A stretch of DNA of 64,000 nt, taken from NCBI GenBank assembly GCA_963708795.1, contig CAVPUH010000012.1, positions 1-64,000 of the forward strand. Direction: 5' to 3'. Under the pieces are notes generated by a model. The model saw only the letters and a list, made by a program, of their open reading frames with translations. It was not told the origin of the DNA and made no database searches. Source of the DNA: DAIQRJ01 sp963708795 (lineage in GTDB: Bacteria; Actinomycetota; Actinomycetes; Propionibacteriales; DAIQRJ01). Each line of letters begins with the position of its first letter. The stretch's first letter is position 1. Shown one piece after another: positions 43,327 through 51,731 of the stretch. Position numbers and translations under genes: made by a program.

Positions 43327-43816
43327 GGATGTGCTCCAGGTCGGCGCCGGCGAGCCGAACGAGCCGGTCCGGATCGGCGGGCCTCCGCCAGCCCACGTTC
43401 TGCGCCACCAGTGATCGGCCGCAGGGCACGCACCAGTCGGCCGACTCGATGGCGGAGCCGCAGTCGAGGTGCACCATCAGCATCGGCGTGGCCGCCGGGC
43501 GATGTCGATCGCCCCAGCGCGCCAGTGCCTGGAGGATCGGCAGGACTTCCGCACCGGCCTCGGTGAGCCGGTACTCCTCGCGGCGGCGCCGGTCGTCGGA
43601 GTAGGGGACCCGTCGCAGCAACCCGGCCTCGACCAGCGACCGGAGTCGGGCACTCAGGACGCTGTCGGCGATGCCCAGGTCGGTGCGGAGGTCGTCGTAG
43701 CGCCGCGTGCCGGAGATCACGTCGCGAATGATCAGCAGTGCCCACGGATCGCCCAGGGTGTCCAGGCTGCGGGCGATGGGGCAGAGCGCGTCCGACCAGT
43801 CTGAGCGCAACGGCAT
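43319..43816 (-). CDS. HxlR-family transcriptional regulator
   Basis: A 165-residue winged-helix regulator. 'ALCPIARSLDTLGDPWALLIIRDV' holds the conserved Cys12 used by redox- or aldehyde-sensing HxlR proteins. 'RRYDDLRTDLGIADSVLSARLRSLVEAGLL' and 'RREEYRLTEAGAEVLPILQALARWGD' complete the domain. The C-terminal extension has further cysteines ('HLDCGSAIESADWCVPCG'), a possible zinc site seen in some actinobacterial HxlR proteins. ATG 43816 is preferred over TTG 43852. It probably controls the overlapping MFS gene. Confidence 0.88.
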   Translation of the reverse strand: MPLRSDWSDALCPIARSLDTLGDPWALLIIRDVISGTRRYDDLRTDLGIADSVLSARLRSLVEAGLLRRVPYSDDRRRREEYRLTEAGAEVLPILQALARWGDRHRPAATPMLMVHLDCGSAIESADWCVPCGRSLVAQNVGWRRPADPDRLVRLAGADLEHIHG

Positions 43817-43857
43817 GGCCGAGAGCCTGCCCGTCTGGCTCTCTTGAAGCAAGTCAG

Positions 43858-43901
43858 TTCACCGGCAACTGCGGCGCTCGGACGTCGCAGCTGCCGGTGA
43901 G
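43858..43901 (-). terminator. Hairpin between DUF7144 and HxlR genes
   Basis: Arms 43858-43873 (TTCACCGGCAACTGCG) and 43886-43901 (CGCAGCTGCCGGTGAG) pair over 16 bp with two mismatches, around a 12-nt loop. It lies just after the DUF7144 stop and before HxlR, so it fits a terminator without a strong U tract, as is common in high-GC genomes. Confidence 0.6.
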
Positions 43902-43904
43902 AGG

Positions 43905-44318
43905 TCAGATCTCGATGACTTCCTGTTCGGCCGAATACGTCGCGAGCGCCCAGATGACGACGACCTCGATCGCGATCATCAGGGCCGACCAGACGGGATA
44001 GTGCGGAAGGGCCATGAAGTTCGAGATCGCGGAGATCGCCACGACGATGATCCCCAATACGCGGGCGAATCCCTTGCCGGCCACGAGCGCGAGGCCGATC
44101 AGGATCAGCACGAGCCCGAGGATGAGATGGATCCAGCCCCAGACGGTCGTGTCGAACGAGAAGATGTACTTCGGCGTCACCTTCACCACGTCGTTGGAGA
44201 AGATCCCGACGAGGCCCTGGATCATGTCGAACGCTCCGACCATGACCATGATGACCGCGGCGAACAGGGCGACGCCGAATTGCCACGTTCGATTGTCTCG
44301 ACGGATCTCGGTACTCAT
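43905..44318 (-). CDS. DUF7144-type four-helix membrane protein
   Basis: A 137-residue protein with four hydrophobic helices: 'FGVALFAAVIMVMVGAFDMI', 'VWGWIHLILGLVLILIGLAL', 'VLGIIVVAISAISNFMAL' and 'WSALMIAIEVVVIWALATY'. This matches the widespread actinobacterial DUF7144 family of unknown function. The start at ATG 44318 follows GAGGAGGAC. It sits between two regulated transporter genes; the hairpin after it suggests its own transcription unit or the end of the exporter unit. Confidence 0.82.
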   Translation of the reverse strand: MSTEIRRDNRTWQFGVALFAAVIMVMVGAFDMIQGLVGIFSNDVVKVTPKYIFSFDTTVWGWIHLILGLVLILIGLALVAGKGFARVLGIIVVAISAISNFMALPHYPVWSALMIAIEVVVIWALATYSAEQEVIEI

Positions 44319-44350
44319 GTGTCCTCCTCGGACGGCGGGTTGTGGACCGA

Positions 44351-45832
44351 TCATGGCACCGCCGGTGAGGATTCGACGGGGTTTGCGGTTCGAGTCGACC
44401 GGCCGCGGACGATTCCGAACGCGACCAGCCCCGCCGCCACGACGGTGAGCGTGAGGGCGGCGATCGTGATCGCCTCTCCGAACTCACGTGCCTGCCGGCT
44501 GCTCCAGTCCGAGGCGGCGATCTGGCCGGTGAACAGCGCAGCGAGGATCGTGCCGGTGACGGCGACGCCGACGCTGCTGGCGACCTCGGACGCGGTGTCG
44601 ACGAGCGCCGCGCCGATCGAGGTCCGACTCGCGGGGAGGCCTCGGAGGACGTTGGTCCCGGCGACGACGCCGTTGACGCGGATGCCGGCGGCGACGCACG
44701 CCAGCCCGATCGCGACCCATACGTATCCGAAGCGGTTGAACAGGCCGTAGACACCGAGGCCGGCGACGACCGCGACGGCACTGGTCCACGCGGCCCGGTC
44801 GAGACCGACCCATGCGATGAACCGGTTGGCCAGCGGGCCGCCGAAGATGAGGACGACCACCTGAGGCAGCATCCCGATCGAGGCGAGATACGGCGGCCAA
44901 CCCCAGTCGAGCTGAAGCTGCAGGGTCACCATGTAGCCCATGCCGGCGACGGCCAGCCCGGTCGCGGCCTTGAAGGCCAGGCCACTCGAGACCAGCGGGC
45001 GGGACACGAGTTCGAAATCCAACAGCGGGTGACGGGCCGAGCGCTCACGGAGTAGGAACAGCACCGCACTGACCATGGTGGCCGCGGAAGCCGTCCACGG
45101 AGCCCACGATCCGGTCCCCTGGTCGACGAACAGCGTCGGGGTGACGAGGGCGAGCACGACCGTCAGCGTGCCGAGGACGGCACCGGCGACGTCGATCGGC
45201 TGACGGTTGAGGTCGGCCGGGTCGTCGTGGGCGATGCCGACCCGGATGCCGACGATGGCGAGAGCGGCGATGGGCACGTTGACCAGCAGGAGTACCTGCC
45301 ACGGTGCGAACGCGAGCACGAACCCGCCCACCGTCGGCCCGATCGCCAACCCGACCAGCCCGACGGTCGAGATCAGCGTCATCGCGCGGACGCGCAGGAT
45401 GTCGCCCTCGAACAGGCGGAAGGCCAGGGCGATCGAGCCGGGTGTGGTCATCGCCGCCGCGACGCCCATCGCGGCCCGCACGGCGATGAGCTGCTCCGGC
45501 GTCGAGACGAACGCGGTCGCGAGGCTCGCGAATCCGAGCAGGACCAGCCCGACCAGCATGACGCGCCGACGGCCGAACCGGTCGGCGACCGCACCGAAGG
45601 CGAGCATCAACCCGCCGAAGACGACCGCGTACACACCGGTGACCCACTGGAGCGAGGTGGTGGACGCGTGCAGTTGGCGCCCGATGGTCGGCAGTGCGAC
45701 GTTCAGGATCGAGTTGTCGAGCATCTCGAACAGGAACACCGCGGACAGTCCGGCCAGGGCCACCCACGCCTCCCGCAGCGACTGGGGCGAACGGGAAGAC
45801 GCGACAATGGGCGAGGTCGATGCGACGGACAC
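44351..45832 (-). CDS. MFS drug exporter, DHA2 (EmrB/QacA) type
   Basis: A 493-residue 14-helix proton-driven exporter. Helix 1 'VFLFEMLDNSILNVALPTIGRQL' (motif D1), loop 2-3 'AFGAVADRFGRRRVMLVG' (motif A) and 'GLVGLAIGPTVGGFVLAF' (motif C of antiporters) are all present. GTG start at 45832. The gene is divergent from the TetR regulator at 45882, with a 20-bp palindrome between them, so it is probably the repressed target. Exported compound unknown. Confidence 0.93.
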   Translation of the reverse strand: MSVASTSPIVASSRSPQSLREAWVALAGLSAVFLFEMLDNSILNVALPTIGRQLHASTTSLQWVTGVYAVVFGGLMLAFGAVADRFGRRRVMLVGLVLLGFASLATAFVSTPEQLIAVRAAMGVAAAMTTPGSIALAFRLFEGDILRVRAMTLISTVGLVGLAIGPTVGGFVLAFAPWQVLLLVNVPIAALAIVGIRVGIAHDDPADLNRQPIDVAGAVLGTLTVVLALVTPTLFVDQGTGSWAPWTASAATMVSAVLFLLRERSARHPLLDFELVSRPLVSSGLAFKAATGLAVAGMGYMVTLQLQLDWGWPPYLASIGMLPQVVVLIFGGPLANRFIAWVGLDRAAWTSAVAVVAGLGVYGLFNRFGYVWVAIGLACVAAGIRVNGVVAGTNVLRGLPASRTSIGAALVDTASEVASSVGVAVTGTILAALFTGQIAASDWSSRQAREFGEAITIAALTLTVVAAGLVAFGIVRGRSTRTANPVESSPAVP

Positions 45833-45844
45833 GCCACTATGTTA

Positions 45845-45864
45845 TGTCACTAAGTTTAGTTACA
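45845..45864. promoter_or_regulatory. Palindromic operator for the TetR regulator
   Basis: TGTCACTAAGTTTAGTTACA is an inverted repeat: the half sites TGTCACTAAG and TGTAACTAAA agree at 8 of 10 positions. It fills most of the 49-bp gap between the divergent exporter and TetR genes, and is AT-rich compared with everything around it. This is the size and position expected of a TetR-family operator covering both promoters. Confidence 0.8.
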
Positions 45865-45881
45865 CAAGAAAGTGAGATCGG

Positions 45882-46493
45882 ATGCCCAGGACCGGCGAAC
45901 GCGGCGGGCCTCAGACCCGAGCCAGGATCCGGGAGGTCGCGAACCGCCTGTTCCTCGAGCGTGGGTACGACACGGTCACGGTGGCCGAGGTGGCGCGGGC
46001 GGCCGGGGTGTCGAGCGTCACGGTCTTCAACCACTTCCCGCGCAAGGAGGATCTCTTCCTCGACCGCACCGACGACGCGGTCGAGTTCCTTCGCACGGCC
46101 GTGTGCGACCGGGCTCCGGACGTCGACGTCGTGGCGTCCCTCCACGACGCGAGCATCCGTCTCTTCGACGCCCGGCATCCGCTCTCGGGCGTCGATCCTC
46201 GGTCTGCGCCCTTCTTCCGCACGGTCGCCCAGTCACCCGCGCTGGTCGCGCGTGCGCGCGAGATCGCCGCCGAACTGCAGGAGACCCTCGCCCGGCTGCT
46301 CGACGGCGATCCGGCCTTCGACGGTGACGGGACGCTGCTCGCCGCTTTCTTCATCGCCGGGTACAGCGCGGTCATGGTCGAGACCGCGCGTCGTGTGGTG
46401 GCGGATGCTCTGCCCGACGAGGTCGTCGATGACCATCGCGCGCGCCTCGAGGAGCTGTTCGACGCCCTCCGCACCGGGGTGCGCCTCGACTAG
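45882..46493 (+). CDS. TetR-family transcriptional regulator
   Basis: A 203-residue repressor with an N-terminal HTH (about 10-57): 'TRARIREVANRLFLERGYDTVTVAEVARAAGVSSVTVFNHFPRKEDLFLDR'-type sequence, with the recognition helix SSVTVFNHF. The C-terminal ligand domain is not conserved. Divergent from the DHA2 exporter across the operator at 45845-45864, which fits substrate-induced relief of repression and autoregulation. Confidence 0.92.
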   Translation: MPRTGERGGPQTRARIREVANRLFLERGYDTVTVAEVARAAGVSSVTVFNHFPRKEDLFLDRTDDAVEFLRTAVCDRAPDVDVVASLHDASIRLFDARHPLSGVDPRSAPFFRTVAQSPALVARAREIAAELQETLARLLDGDPAFDGDGTLLAAFFIAGYSAVMVETARRVVADALPDEVVDDHRARLEELFDALRTGVRLD

Positions 46494-46531
46494 CTCGCTA
46501 CGTGCCGCCGCGCCGGACGGTCACGCGAATC

Positions 46532-46924
46532 TCAGTCGCGGGCTCCGGACACGCCGGCCGGATCGACGTCGGCCGTGAGGTACGTGCCGTGCCCGCTGAC
46601 CACCGATCCACCGTCGAAGGTGAGGACCTCGCTGACGAGTGCGCCCCTCTGGTTGCGGTAGTTGATCACGAGCGTCGTCACCCCGACATACACCGCGACC
46701 AGGTCGAACCGGAGGTCGGGCACACGGCCGAGTGCCGTCGTCCAGTAGTCGCGGATGGCGCTCTTGCCCCGCAGGATCCCGTCGCTGCCGGGAAGCACGC
46801 GCACGGCCACGGGCGAGGTGAAGACGGCGTCCTCGGTGAAGTGGTCGAGCACTCCGTCGACATCGTGGTCGTTCCACGCCGTCAACCAAGCGTCCACGAA
46901 TGCCTGTGCCTGCTTCGGATCCAT
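46532..46924 (-). CDS. SnoaL-like/NTF2-fold protein
   Basis: A 130-residue cone-shaped NTF2-like protein: 'QAFVDAWLTAWNDHDVDGVLDHFTEDAVF', 'GKSAIRDYWTTALGRVPDLRFDLVAVY' and 'VSEVLTFDGGSVVSGHGTY'. Family members are isomerases, hydratases or ligand-binding proteins; no catalytic set is certain here. ATG 46924 starts the domain, with ATG 46936 four residues upstream as an alternative. Confidence 0.82.
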   Translation of the reverse strand: MDPKQAQAFVDAWLTAWNDHDVDGVLDHFTEDAVFTSPVAVRVLPGSDGILRGKSAIRDYWTTALGRVPDLRFDLVAVYVGVTTLVINYRNQRGALVSEVLTFDGGSVVSGHGTYLTADVDPAGVSGARD

Positions 46925-47024
46925 GGCTCCGATCATGATCCGGGTGACGGTGTCGGTGCACGCCCGTCGGGTCCGCGGTTCGACTGGTGAGATCGCTACG
47001 GTGGCCCGATGCGACGATGACACC

Positions 47025-47552
47025 GTGACCTCACAGCCTCCGCCTCGTGCCGATGCCGCCAGCGGGTTCGACGACGTGCTCGCCGCGAACGCCGAGTACG
47101 CACGCACGTTCGCCGATCCCCACCTCGAAGGCCGCGCGGCCACCGGCCTGGCCATCGTCACGTGCATGGACTCACGGATCCAGCCGCTCGGGATGTTCGG
47201 GCTGAAGGCCGGTGACGCGAAGATCCTCCGCACCGCCGGCGCCCGGGTGACCGACGACGTCCTCCGCAGCCTCGTCCTCGCGCACTACCTGCTGGGCGTC
47301 GAGCGGGTCATCGTCGTCGCCCACACCGACTGCGGCATGACCAAGAAGAGCGACGACGACGTCCATGAACTCATCTGGGGCCAGGCGCGGATCGACAGCC
47401 GAAGCGTGCGTTTCCAGACGTTCTCCGACCAGCGCGCCGCGCTCGGCCGCGACGTCCAGCGCATCCGGAGTTCGCCCTACCTGCCGGACACCATGCCGGT
47501 CGCCGGCGGGATCTACGACGTCCACACCGGGGTCGTCACGCTCGCGGACTGA
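47025..47552 (+). CDS. Beta-class carbonic anhydrase
   Basis: A 175-residue zinc enzyme that interconverts CO2 and bicarbonate. 'IVTCMDSRIQPLGMFGL' supplies Cys47 and the Asp49-Arg51 dyad, and 'VVAHTDCGM' supplies His100 and Cys103. Length and the C-terminal 'AGGIYDVHTGVVTLAD' match the short mycobacterial-type beta-CA group. GTG start. Divergent from the SnoaL-like gene. Confidence 0.94.
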   Translation: MTSQPPPRADAASGFDDVLAANAEYARTFADPHLEGRAATGLAIVTCMDSRIQPLGMFGLKAGDAKILRTAGARVTDDVLRSLVLAHYLLGVERVIVVAHTDCGMTKKSDDDVHELIWGQARIDSRSVRFQTFSDQRAALGRDVQRIRSSPYLPDTMPVAGGIYDVHTGVVTLAD

Positions 47553-47658
47553 GCCGCCGAGATCCAGCCGGGGCAACCCGTGCATTCCCGGGTGCAGAGG
47601 CGCAGGATCGGCCGGGGTGACCGTATCGACGCGGCGCCGAACCGGAAGGTGGAGCGAC

Positions 47659-48063
47659 ATGGCCGGCACCGGAACCAAGGACGACCCCTGGCAGCTGAGC
47701 ACGGCGCCGGGCTCGTCGGACTACACGATGTACGCCGACCACGGCGCCGATCCGCCCGTCCTGGTGTGCCAGGTCGGGTCGACGACGCTGCGTTACGACC
47801 TCCGTGCGATCGACGACCTCCATGCCTGGCTGCGGGAGCTGGGCGATTGGGTCGACCTCGGTGCGGCCGATGAGAAGAAGCCGGTCAAGGACGGCACGGT
47901 CGAGGCGTTCGGGCGTAGCAGCGACAACCCGCTGGGCGGCTGGTACGGCCTGCGCAACGGCTACCGCGGGCGGTTCGGGATGTACCTGCCGCCGTTGCTC
48001 GAAGCACTCGGCCGGGCCGAGCTCACCCACGACGCCCGCAACAACAGGATGCGGGCGATCTGA
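47659..48063 (+). CDS. Conserved hypothetical protein (DUF6855-like)
   Basis: A 134-residue soluble protein beginning 'GTGTKDDPWQLSTAPGSSDYTMYAD', a start shared by a family of actinobacterial hypothetical proteins, then 'LHAWLRELGDWVDLGAADEKKP' and 'NPLGGWYGLRNGYRGRFGMYLPPLLEALG'. No known catalytic motif. AAGGTGGAG precedes the ATG. Function unknown. Confidence 0.78.
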   Translation: MAGTGTKDDPWQLSTAPGSSDYTMYADHGADPPVLVCQVGSTTLRYDLRAIDDLHAWLRELGDWVDLGAADEKKPVKDGTVEAFGRSSDNPLGGWYGLRNGYRGRFGMYLPPLLEALGRAELTHDARNNRMRAI

Positions 48064-48214
48064 TCGGGTCCGCGCCTCGTTCCCACCCGCGTCGGGTCAG
48101 GAGCGCCAAGGCGGACGGCCACTTCCGGCATCCCGACCGGGCACAGTGGGTCCCGCGCTGTCGGATGCGCCTAGCGTGGAGACCACGTTCCGACCGCCCG
48201 GAGGCCAACCGATC

Positions 48215-49006
48215 ATGAGCACCTCGACCGTCGACCGCGACGCCGCACTCGAGAAGTTCGACCACGACGGGTACGTGATCTTCCGCGACGTCGTCGACCC
48301 GGCCCTGATCGCCGAGGCGAGCGACCACGTCGCCTGGCTCGCGGAGCGCCACCCCGACCTCCGGGGCGAGAACCTCGGACATCAGCTGCTCGCCGGGGAT
48401 GCGTTCTGGGTGCGCTTGATCAGCGACGACCGGCTGCTCGACATCGCCCAGTCCTTCATCGGACCCGACATCGCCCTGTTCGCCTCGCACTACATCTCGA
48501 AGCCGCCGTTCTCGGGCCAGCAGGTGCTCTGGCACCAGGACGGCGCCTACTGGCCGCTCGAGCCGATGAAGGTCGTGACGCTGTGGCTCGCGGTGGACGA
48601 GTCGACGCCGGAGAACGGCTGCGTGCGCGTCATCCCGGGCTCCCACAAGGACGACATCCACGCGCTCCGGGACCGCGACGACGTCGACAACGTGCTCGGG
48701 TCGGAGTCCGCGATCGACATCGACGAGTCGAAGTCCGTCGACCTCGTCCTCGCGCCCGGCGACGTCGAGGTGCACCACCCGAACATCATTCACGGCTCGA
48801 CGGCCAACACGTCGCCCAAGCGGCGGTGCGGGCTGACGATCCGTTACATCCCGACCACGACCCGGATCACGAGCGACGAGCAGCCGTTCCCGTCTGCCAT
48901 GCTTCTTCGGGGCGACCCGGGTGTGAACGTGTATCAACCCCGCCCGGTCTTCACGCCCGGCTCGAGCTTCCCGTTCGCGGGCTCCGACGACTGGGCGAAG
49001 AACTGA
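48215..49006 (+). CDS. Phytanoyl-CoA dioxygenase (PhyH)-family Fe(II)/2-oxoglutarate oxygenase
   Basis: A 263-residue double-stranded beta-helix oxygenase. The iron triad is 'WHQDGAYW' (His107, Asp109) and 'HHPNIIHGS' (His193), and the 2-oxoglutarate Arg is in 'KRRCGLTIRY'. 'VDESTPENGCVRVIPGSHK' is the characteristic PhyH loop. By family it hydroxylates an aliphatic substrate. GGAGG precedes ATG 48215. A stub of another PhyH gene is at 25369. Confidence 0.93.
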   Translation: MSTSTVDRDAALEKFDHDGYVIFRDVVDPALIAEASDHVAWLAERHPDLRGENLGHQLLAGDAFWVRLISDDRLLDIAQSFIGPDIALFASHYISKPPFSGQQVLWHQDGAYWPLEPMKVVTLWLAVDESTPENGCVRVIPGSHKDDIHALRDRDDVDNVLGSESAIDIDESKSVDLVLAPGDVEVHHPNIIHGSTANTSPKRRCGLTIRYIPTTTRITSDEQPFPSAMLLRGDPGVNVYQPRPVFTPGSSFPFAGSDDWAKN

Positions 49007-49929
49007 TCGGCGGGCGGGACGATCGCCCGCCGCTGACCATCGAACCGCTGCAGACCGAGCGACTCGAGCTCACCCTGCTCGACCCGCCGGCCGACGCACC
49101 GTCATTGCACGCCATGGAAGCCGATCCCGACGTTCACACCTACGACTCCGACACGGGTGCTGCCGGTTCGGTGGCCGAGACCGAGCGCAGGCTCGAGCAT
49201 CAGCTGATGGCGAACGGCGGTGCCTCGTGGGCGATCCGCCTGCACGGCGAGGCGGTCGGCACCATCGGGATCTTCGCCGACCAGGGCACCACAGTCCGCG
49301 GGGTCGGGTGGAGCCTGGCCCGGGCGCTGTGGCGACAGGGGATCACGAGCGAGGCCGCCCGGGTGGTCGTGCCGTACCTCCTTCACCAACCGGGCGTCGA
49401 CGGCCTCGAGGCCTGGGTCGACTCCCGCAACCTGGGCTCGCTCGGCGTGGCCCGCGCCGCGGGCATGAGCGAGCGGGCTCGGCTTCCTCGCGTCTATCGG
49501 GATCACGTGGCCCAGACGGTGGTGATGGCCCGTGCCGCCACCACGCTCGATCCCGAGGTCTTCGCCGTCCACCCGACGCTGCCGGTCACCGACCTCGACT
49601 CGACGGTGCGGGTGCTCTCACAGGTGCTCGGGCTCCGCGAGGCGTGGGCGTTCCCGGACCCGCCGACGGTGGTCTTCCTGGCTGTGGATCGTTGGTCCGG
49701 CAGCCCGGGCTTGCAGATCCGGGCCGTGACCGGCCGGGTGGCGCCCGTGGAGCTCACCTTTCCGGTCGGCGTCTCGGTGGACGTGATCCACGCACGCGCC
49801 CTCGGCGCCGGGGTGGAGGTCGTCGACGCGCCGGCCGACAAGCCCTGGTACCGCAGGGAATTCAGCTTCCGGCTGGGGGACGGGCACCTGATGACGGTCA
49901 GTGGGCCGTCCAGCCCCGACCGCACCTGA
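49003..49929 (+). CDS. GNAT acetyltransferase-VOC fusion protein
   Basis: About 308 residues. The first part is RimJ/RimL-like GNAT: 'PLQTERLELTLLDPP', 'MEADPDVHTYDSDTG', 'WAIRLHGEAVGTIGIFAD', 'GVGWSLARALWRQGITSEAARVVV', 'VDSRNLGSLGVARAAGM'. The second, from about residue 188, is a VOC domain: 'VHPTLPVTDLDSTVRVLSQVLGLREAW', 'VDVIHARALGAGVEVVDAP', 'FRLGDGHLMTVSGP'. The frame is open upstream into PhyH, but no ATG, GTG or TTG precedes the GNAT domain. CTG 49003 overlaps the PhyH stop (CTGA); the first standard starts are TTG 49105 and ATG 49114, both inside the domain. A hairpin (49008-49032) lies at this point. First gene of a three-gene operon. Confidence 0.72.
   Translation: MIGGRDDRPPLTIEPLQTERLELTLLDPPADAPSLHAMEADPDVHTYDSDTGAAGSVAETERRLEHQLMANGGASWAIRLHGEAVGTIGIFADQGTTVRGVGWSLARALWRQGITSEAARVVVPYLLHQPGVDGLEAWVDSRNLGSLGVARAAGMSERARLPRVYRDHVAQTVVMARAATTLDPEVFAVHPTLPVTDLDSTVRVLSQVLGLREAWAFPDPPTVVFLAVDRWSGSPGLQIRAVTGRVAPVELTFPVGVSVDVIHARALGAGVEVVDAPADKPWYRREFSFRLGDGHLMTVSGPSSPDRT
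49008..49032 (+). terminator. GC-rich hairpin right after the PhyH stop
   Basis: CGGCGGGCG (49008-49016) and CGCCCGCCG (49024-49032) are perfect 9-bp arms around a 7-nt loop, starting one base after the PhyH stop codon. It could terminate PhyH transcription, or, since it lies at the start of the next reading frame, limit translation of the GNAT-VOC gene. Confidence 0.5.
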
Positions 49930-49937
49930 GGCCAGGG

Positions 49938-50573
49938 ATGACCACGGGAACCGGCTCGGGCGGGACGCGGTCGAGATTCGACGGCACGATCGCCGGGGTC
50001 GGCACTGCATCCGGGACCCGCCTCGTCGTCGGGATGTGGCGCACGTCGCCGCTCGGGGCGTTCACCGACGTGATGGTCGAGCGACCGGACGGGCGTCGGA
50101 TCCTCCTCGCGCCGGCCGCAACCGTCGCCGAGTTCGTCGCGGCCACCTACGTGTTCGACGACGTGCGGGTCGCCGACATCGTCGTGACCGGCACCCCCGG
50201 CGACCGTGCCTGGACCGTCGACGCCGGCCCGCTCCGGCTCACCGTCGAGGTCGGACGTCGAACCGTCGTAGGTCGCCTGCTCCGTCTCGTACCGGCACCG
50301 ATCGCCACCTCCACCAGCTGGGCAGCCACCCTCGACCCGATCGCCCGCCTCGTGCTGCGCGGCGTCCGTACGCGCGGCGGGGTCGGCGACAGACGCGAGT
50401 GGTACGCGGCGCGGGATCAGCACCGGATCGAGCGGATCCACGCCACCTGGAACGGCGACGATCTGGGCGGCCTGGCGGACGTGGCGCCGCCGGTCCGGTT
50501 CGGCTTCGGCTCGACGCCGAGGGCTCCGTCGGTGGTCCGGCTCGTGACGACAGTGGAGACTCCGCAGACATGA
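49938..50573 (+). CDS. Conserved hypothetical protein
   Basis: A 211-residue soluble protein whose opening 'SRFDGTIAGVGTASGTRLVVGMW', then 'SPLGAFTDVMVERPDGRRILLAP' and 'VAEFVAATYVFDDVRV', recalls a conserved actinobacterial hypothetical family. No catalytic motif was recognised. It starts 8 bp after the GNAT-VOC gene, and its stop overlaps the ATG of the acyl-CoA dehydrogenase-like gene (ATGA), so all three are probably cotranscribed. Confidence 0.75.
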   Translation: MTTGTGSGGTRSRFDGTIAGVGTASGTRLVVGMWRTSPLGAFTDVMVERPDGRRILLAPAATVAEFVAATYVFDDVRVADIVVTGTPGDRAWTVDAGPLRLTVEVGRRTVVGRLLRLVPAPIATSTSWAATLDPIARLVLRGVRTRGGVGDRREWYAARDQHRIERIHATWNGDDLGGLADVAPPVRFGFGSTPRAPSVVRLVTTVETPQT

Positions 50574-51616
50574 ACGGCAACGGCCTGAGCGGTGACGGCA
50601 TGAGCGCTGACCGTGCGGACGACGTGATGCCGAACGAGGCGACAGCGATCGCCGGACGATGGCGTGAACGAGCCCGTGGAGTCAGTGTCGAGGGGCCGAA
50701 CGTCCAGGCGGGCTTGACGATCGCCGAGGAGGCGGCAGGTGACGCAGTCGGCCGCGGAGCCGCGGCGTGCCTCGAGGTCCTGGCCGGTCTGGGCGAGGGT
50801 GACCTCACGGTGGCGCGGGCGGTCGAGCCCCACCTCGACGCGCTGACGATCCTCGCCGAGGCCGGAGTCGAGACGCGACCCGGTACGTGGGGTGTGTTCG
50901 CGGCCGAGGCACCCGGCCTCCGTCTGCAGGCGACGACGGCCGACGGCGGGTGGACGCTGTCGGGGGACAAGCCCTGGTGCTCGCTGGCCGGGCTCCTCGA
51001 TCGGGCGCTGGTCACCGCGCACGTCGAGGGTGGCCGGCGCCTCTTCGCGGTCGACCTGCGGCAGCCCGGCGTCCGCGTGCACGACGCACCGTGGGTCGCT
51101 CGTGGCCTGTCGACGGTCGTCAGCTCACCGGTGGCCTTCGACGCGACGCCGGCCGAGCCCGTCGGAGCAACGGGTTGGTACCTCGACCGGCCCGGATTCG
51201 CCTGGGGAGCCGTTCGCGTGGCCGCCTGCTGGTACGGCGGCGCGGTCGGTCTCCTCGACGCATTGCGCGCCGACCTCGCTGCCCGGCCGGCACCGGGGGA
51301 CCTCCGGCTCTACAACCTGGGTGCCGCGGAGGCTGCCGTGTGGGCGGCGGGGCTCGCGCTTCGGCATGCCGGGACGGCGATCGACGGCGGTGCCGCTGCC
51401 GGCCGGGACGGTGAGGTGCTCGCGGCCCGCGTGCGCGCCGTCGTGGCCGCGGCCGTCGAAACGGTGATCACCCACAGCGGGCACGCTCGTGGGCCGGCGC
51501 CACTGGCCTTCGACGAGACGCATGCCCGTCGGGTCGCCGACCTCGAGCTCTACGTGCGCCAGCACCATGCCGAACGGGATCTCGCCGCGCTCGGGCGGAT
51601 GACGCTCCCGGGCTGA
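50570..51616 (+). CDS. Acyl-CoA dehydrogenase-like flavoprotein
   Basis: A 348-residue protein of the acyl-CoA dehydrogenase superfamily. 'GTWGVFAAEAPGLRLQATTADGGWTLSGDKPWCSLAGLLDRALV' matches the middle beta-domain with the flavin-contacting W-x-L-x-G-x-K. The helical C-terminal part holds 'FAWGAVRVAACWYGGAVGLLDALR' and 'HSGHARGPAPLAFDETHARRVADLELYVRQHHAERDLAALG', the latter a family-typical end. It is shorter than classical enzymes (~380), so the substrate may be atypical. Its ATG overlaps the previous stop (ATGA), showing translational coupling. Confidence 0.83.
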   Translation: MNGNGLSGDGMSADRADDVMPNEATAIAGRWRERARGVSVEGPNVQAGLTIAEEAAGDAVGRGAAACLEVLAGLGEGDLTVARAVEPHLDALTILAEAGVETRPGTWGVFAAEAPGLRLQATTADGGWTLSGDKPWCSLAGLLDRALVTAHVEGGRRLFAVDLRQPGVRVHDAPWVARGLSTVVSSPVAFDATPAEPVGATGWYLDRPGFAWGAVRVAACWYGGAVGLLDALRADLAARPAPGDLRLYNLGAAEAAVWAAGLALRHAGTAIDGGAAAGRDGEVLAARVRAVVAAAVETVITHSGHARGPAPLAFDETHARRVADLELYVRQHHAERDLAALGRMTLPG

Positions 51617-51731
51617 CGCCTGCGGCGAGGTCGTCGGCGCGGTCGGTAGCGCCGTTGAGGCGCTGGTGGCACCGCCTACGGCCAGACGGGAGCCCGAAAG
51701 GTGCTACGCACGCGAGGCGGCCATACCTGGC

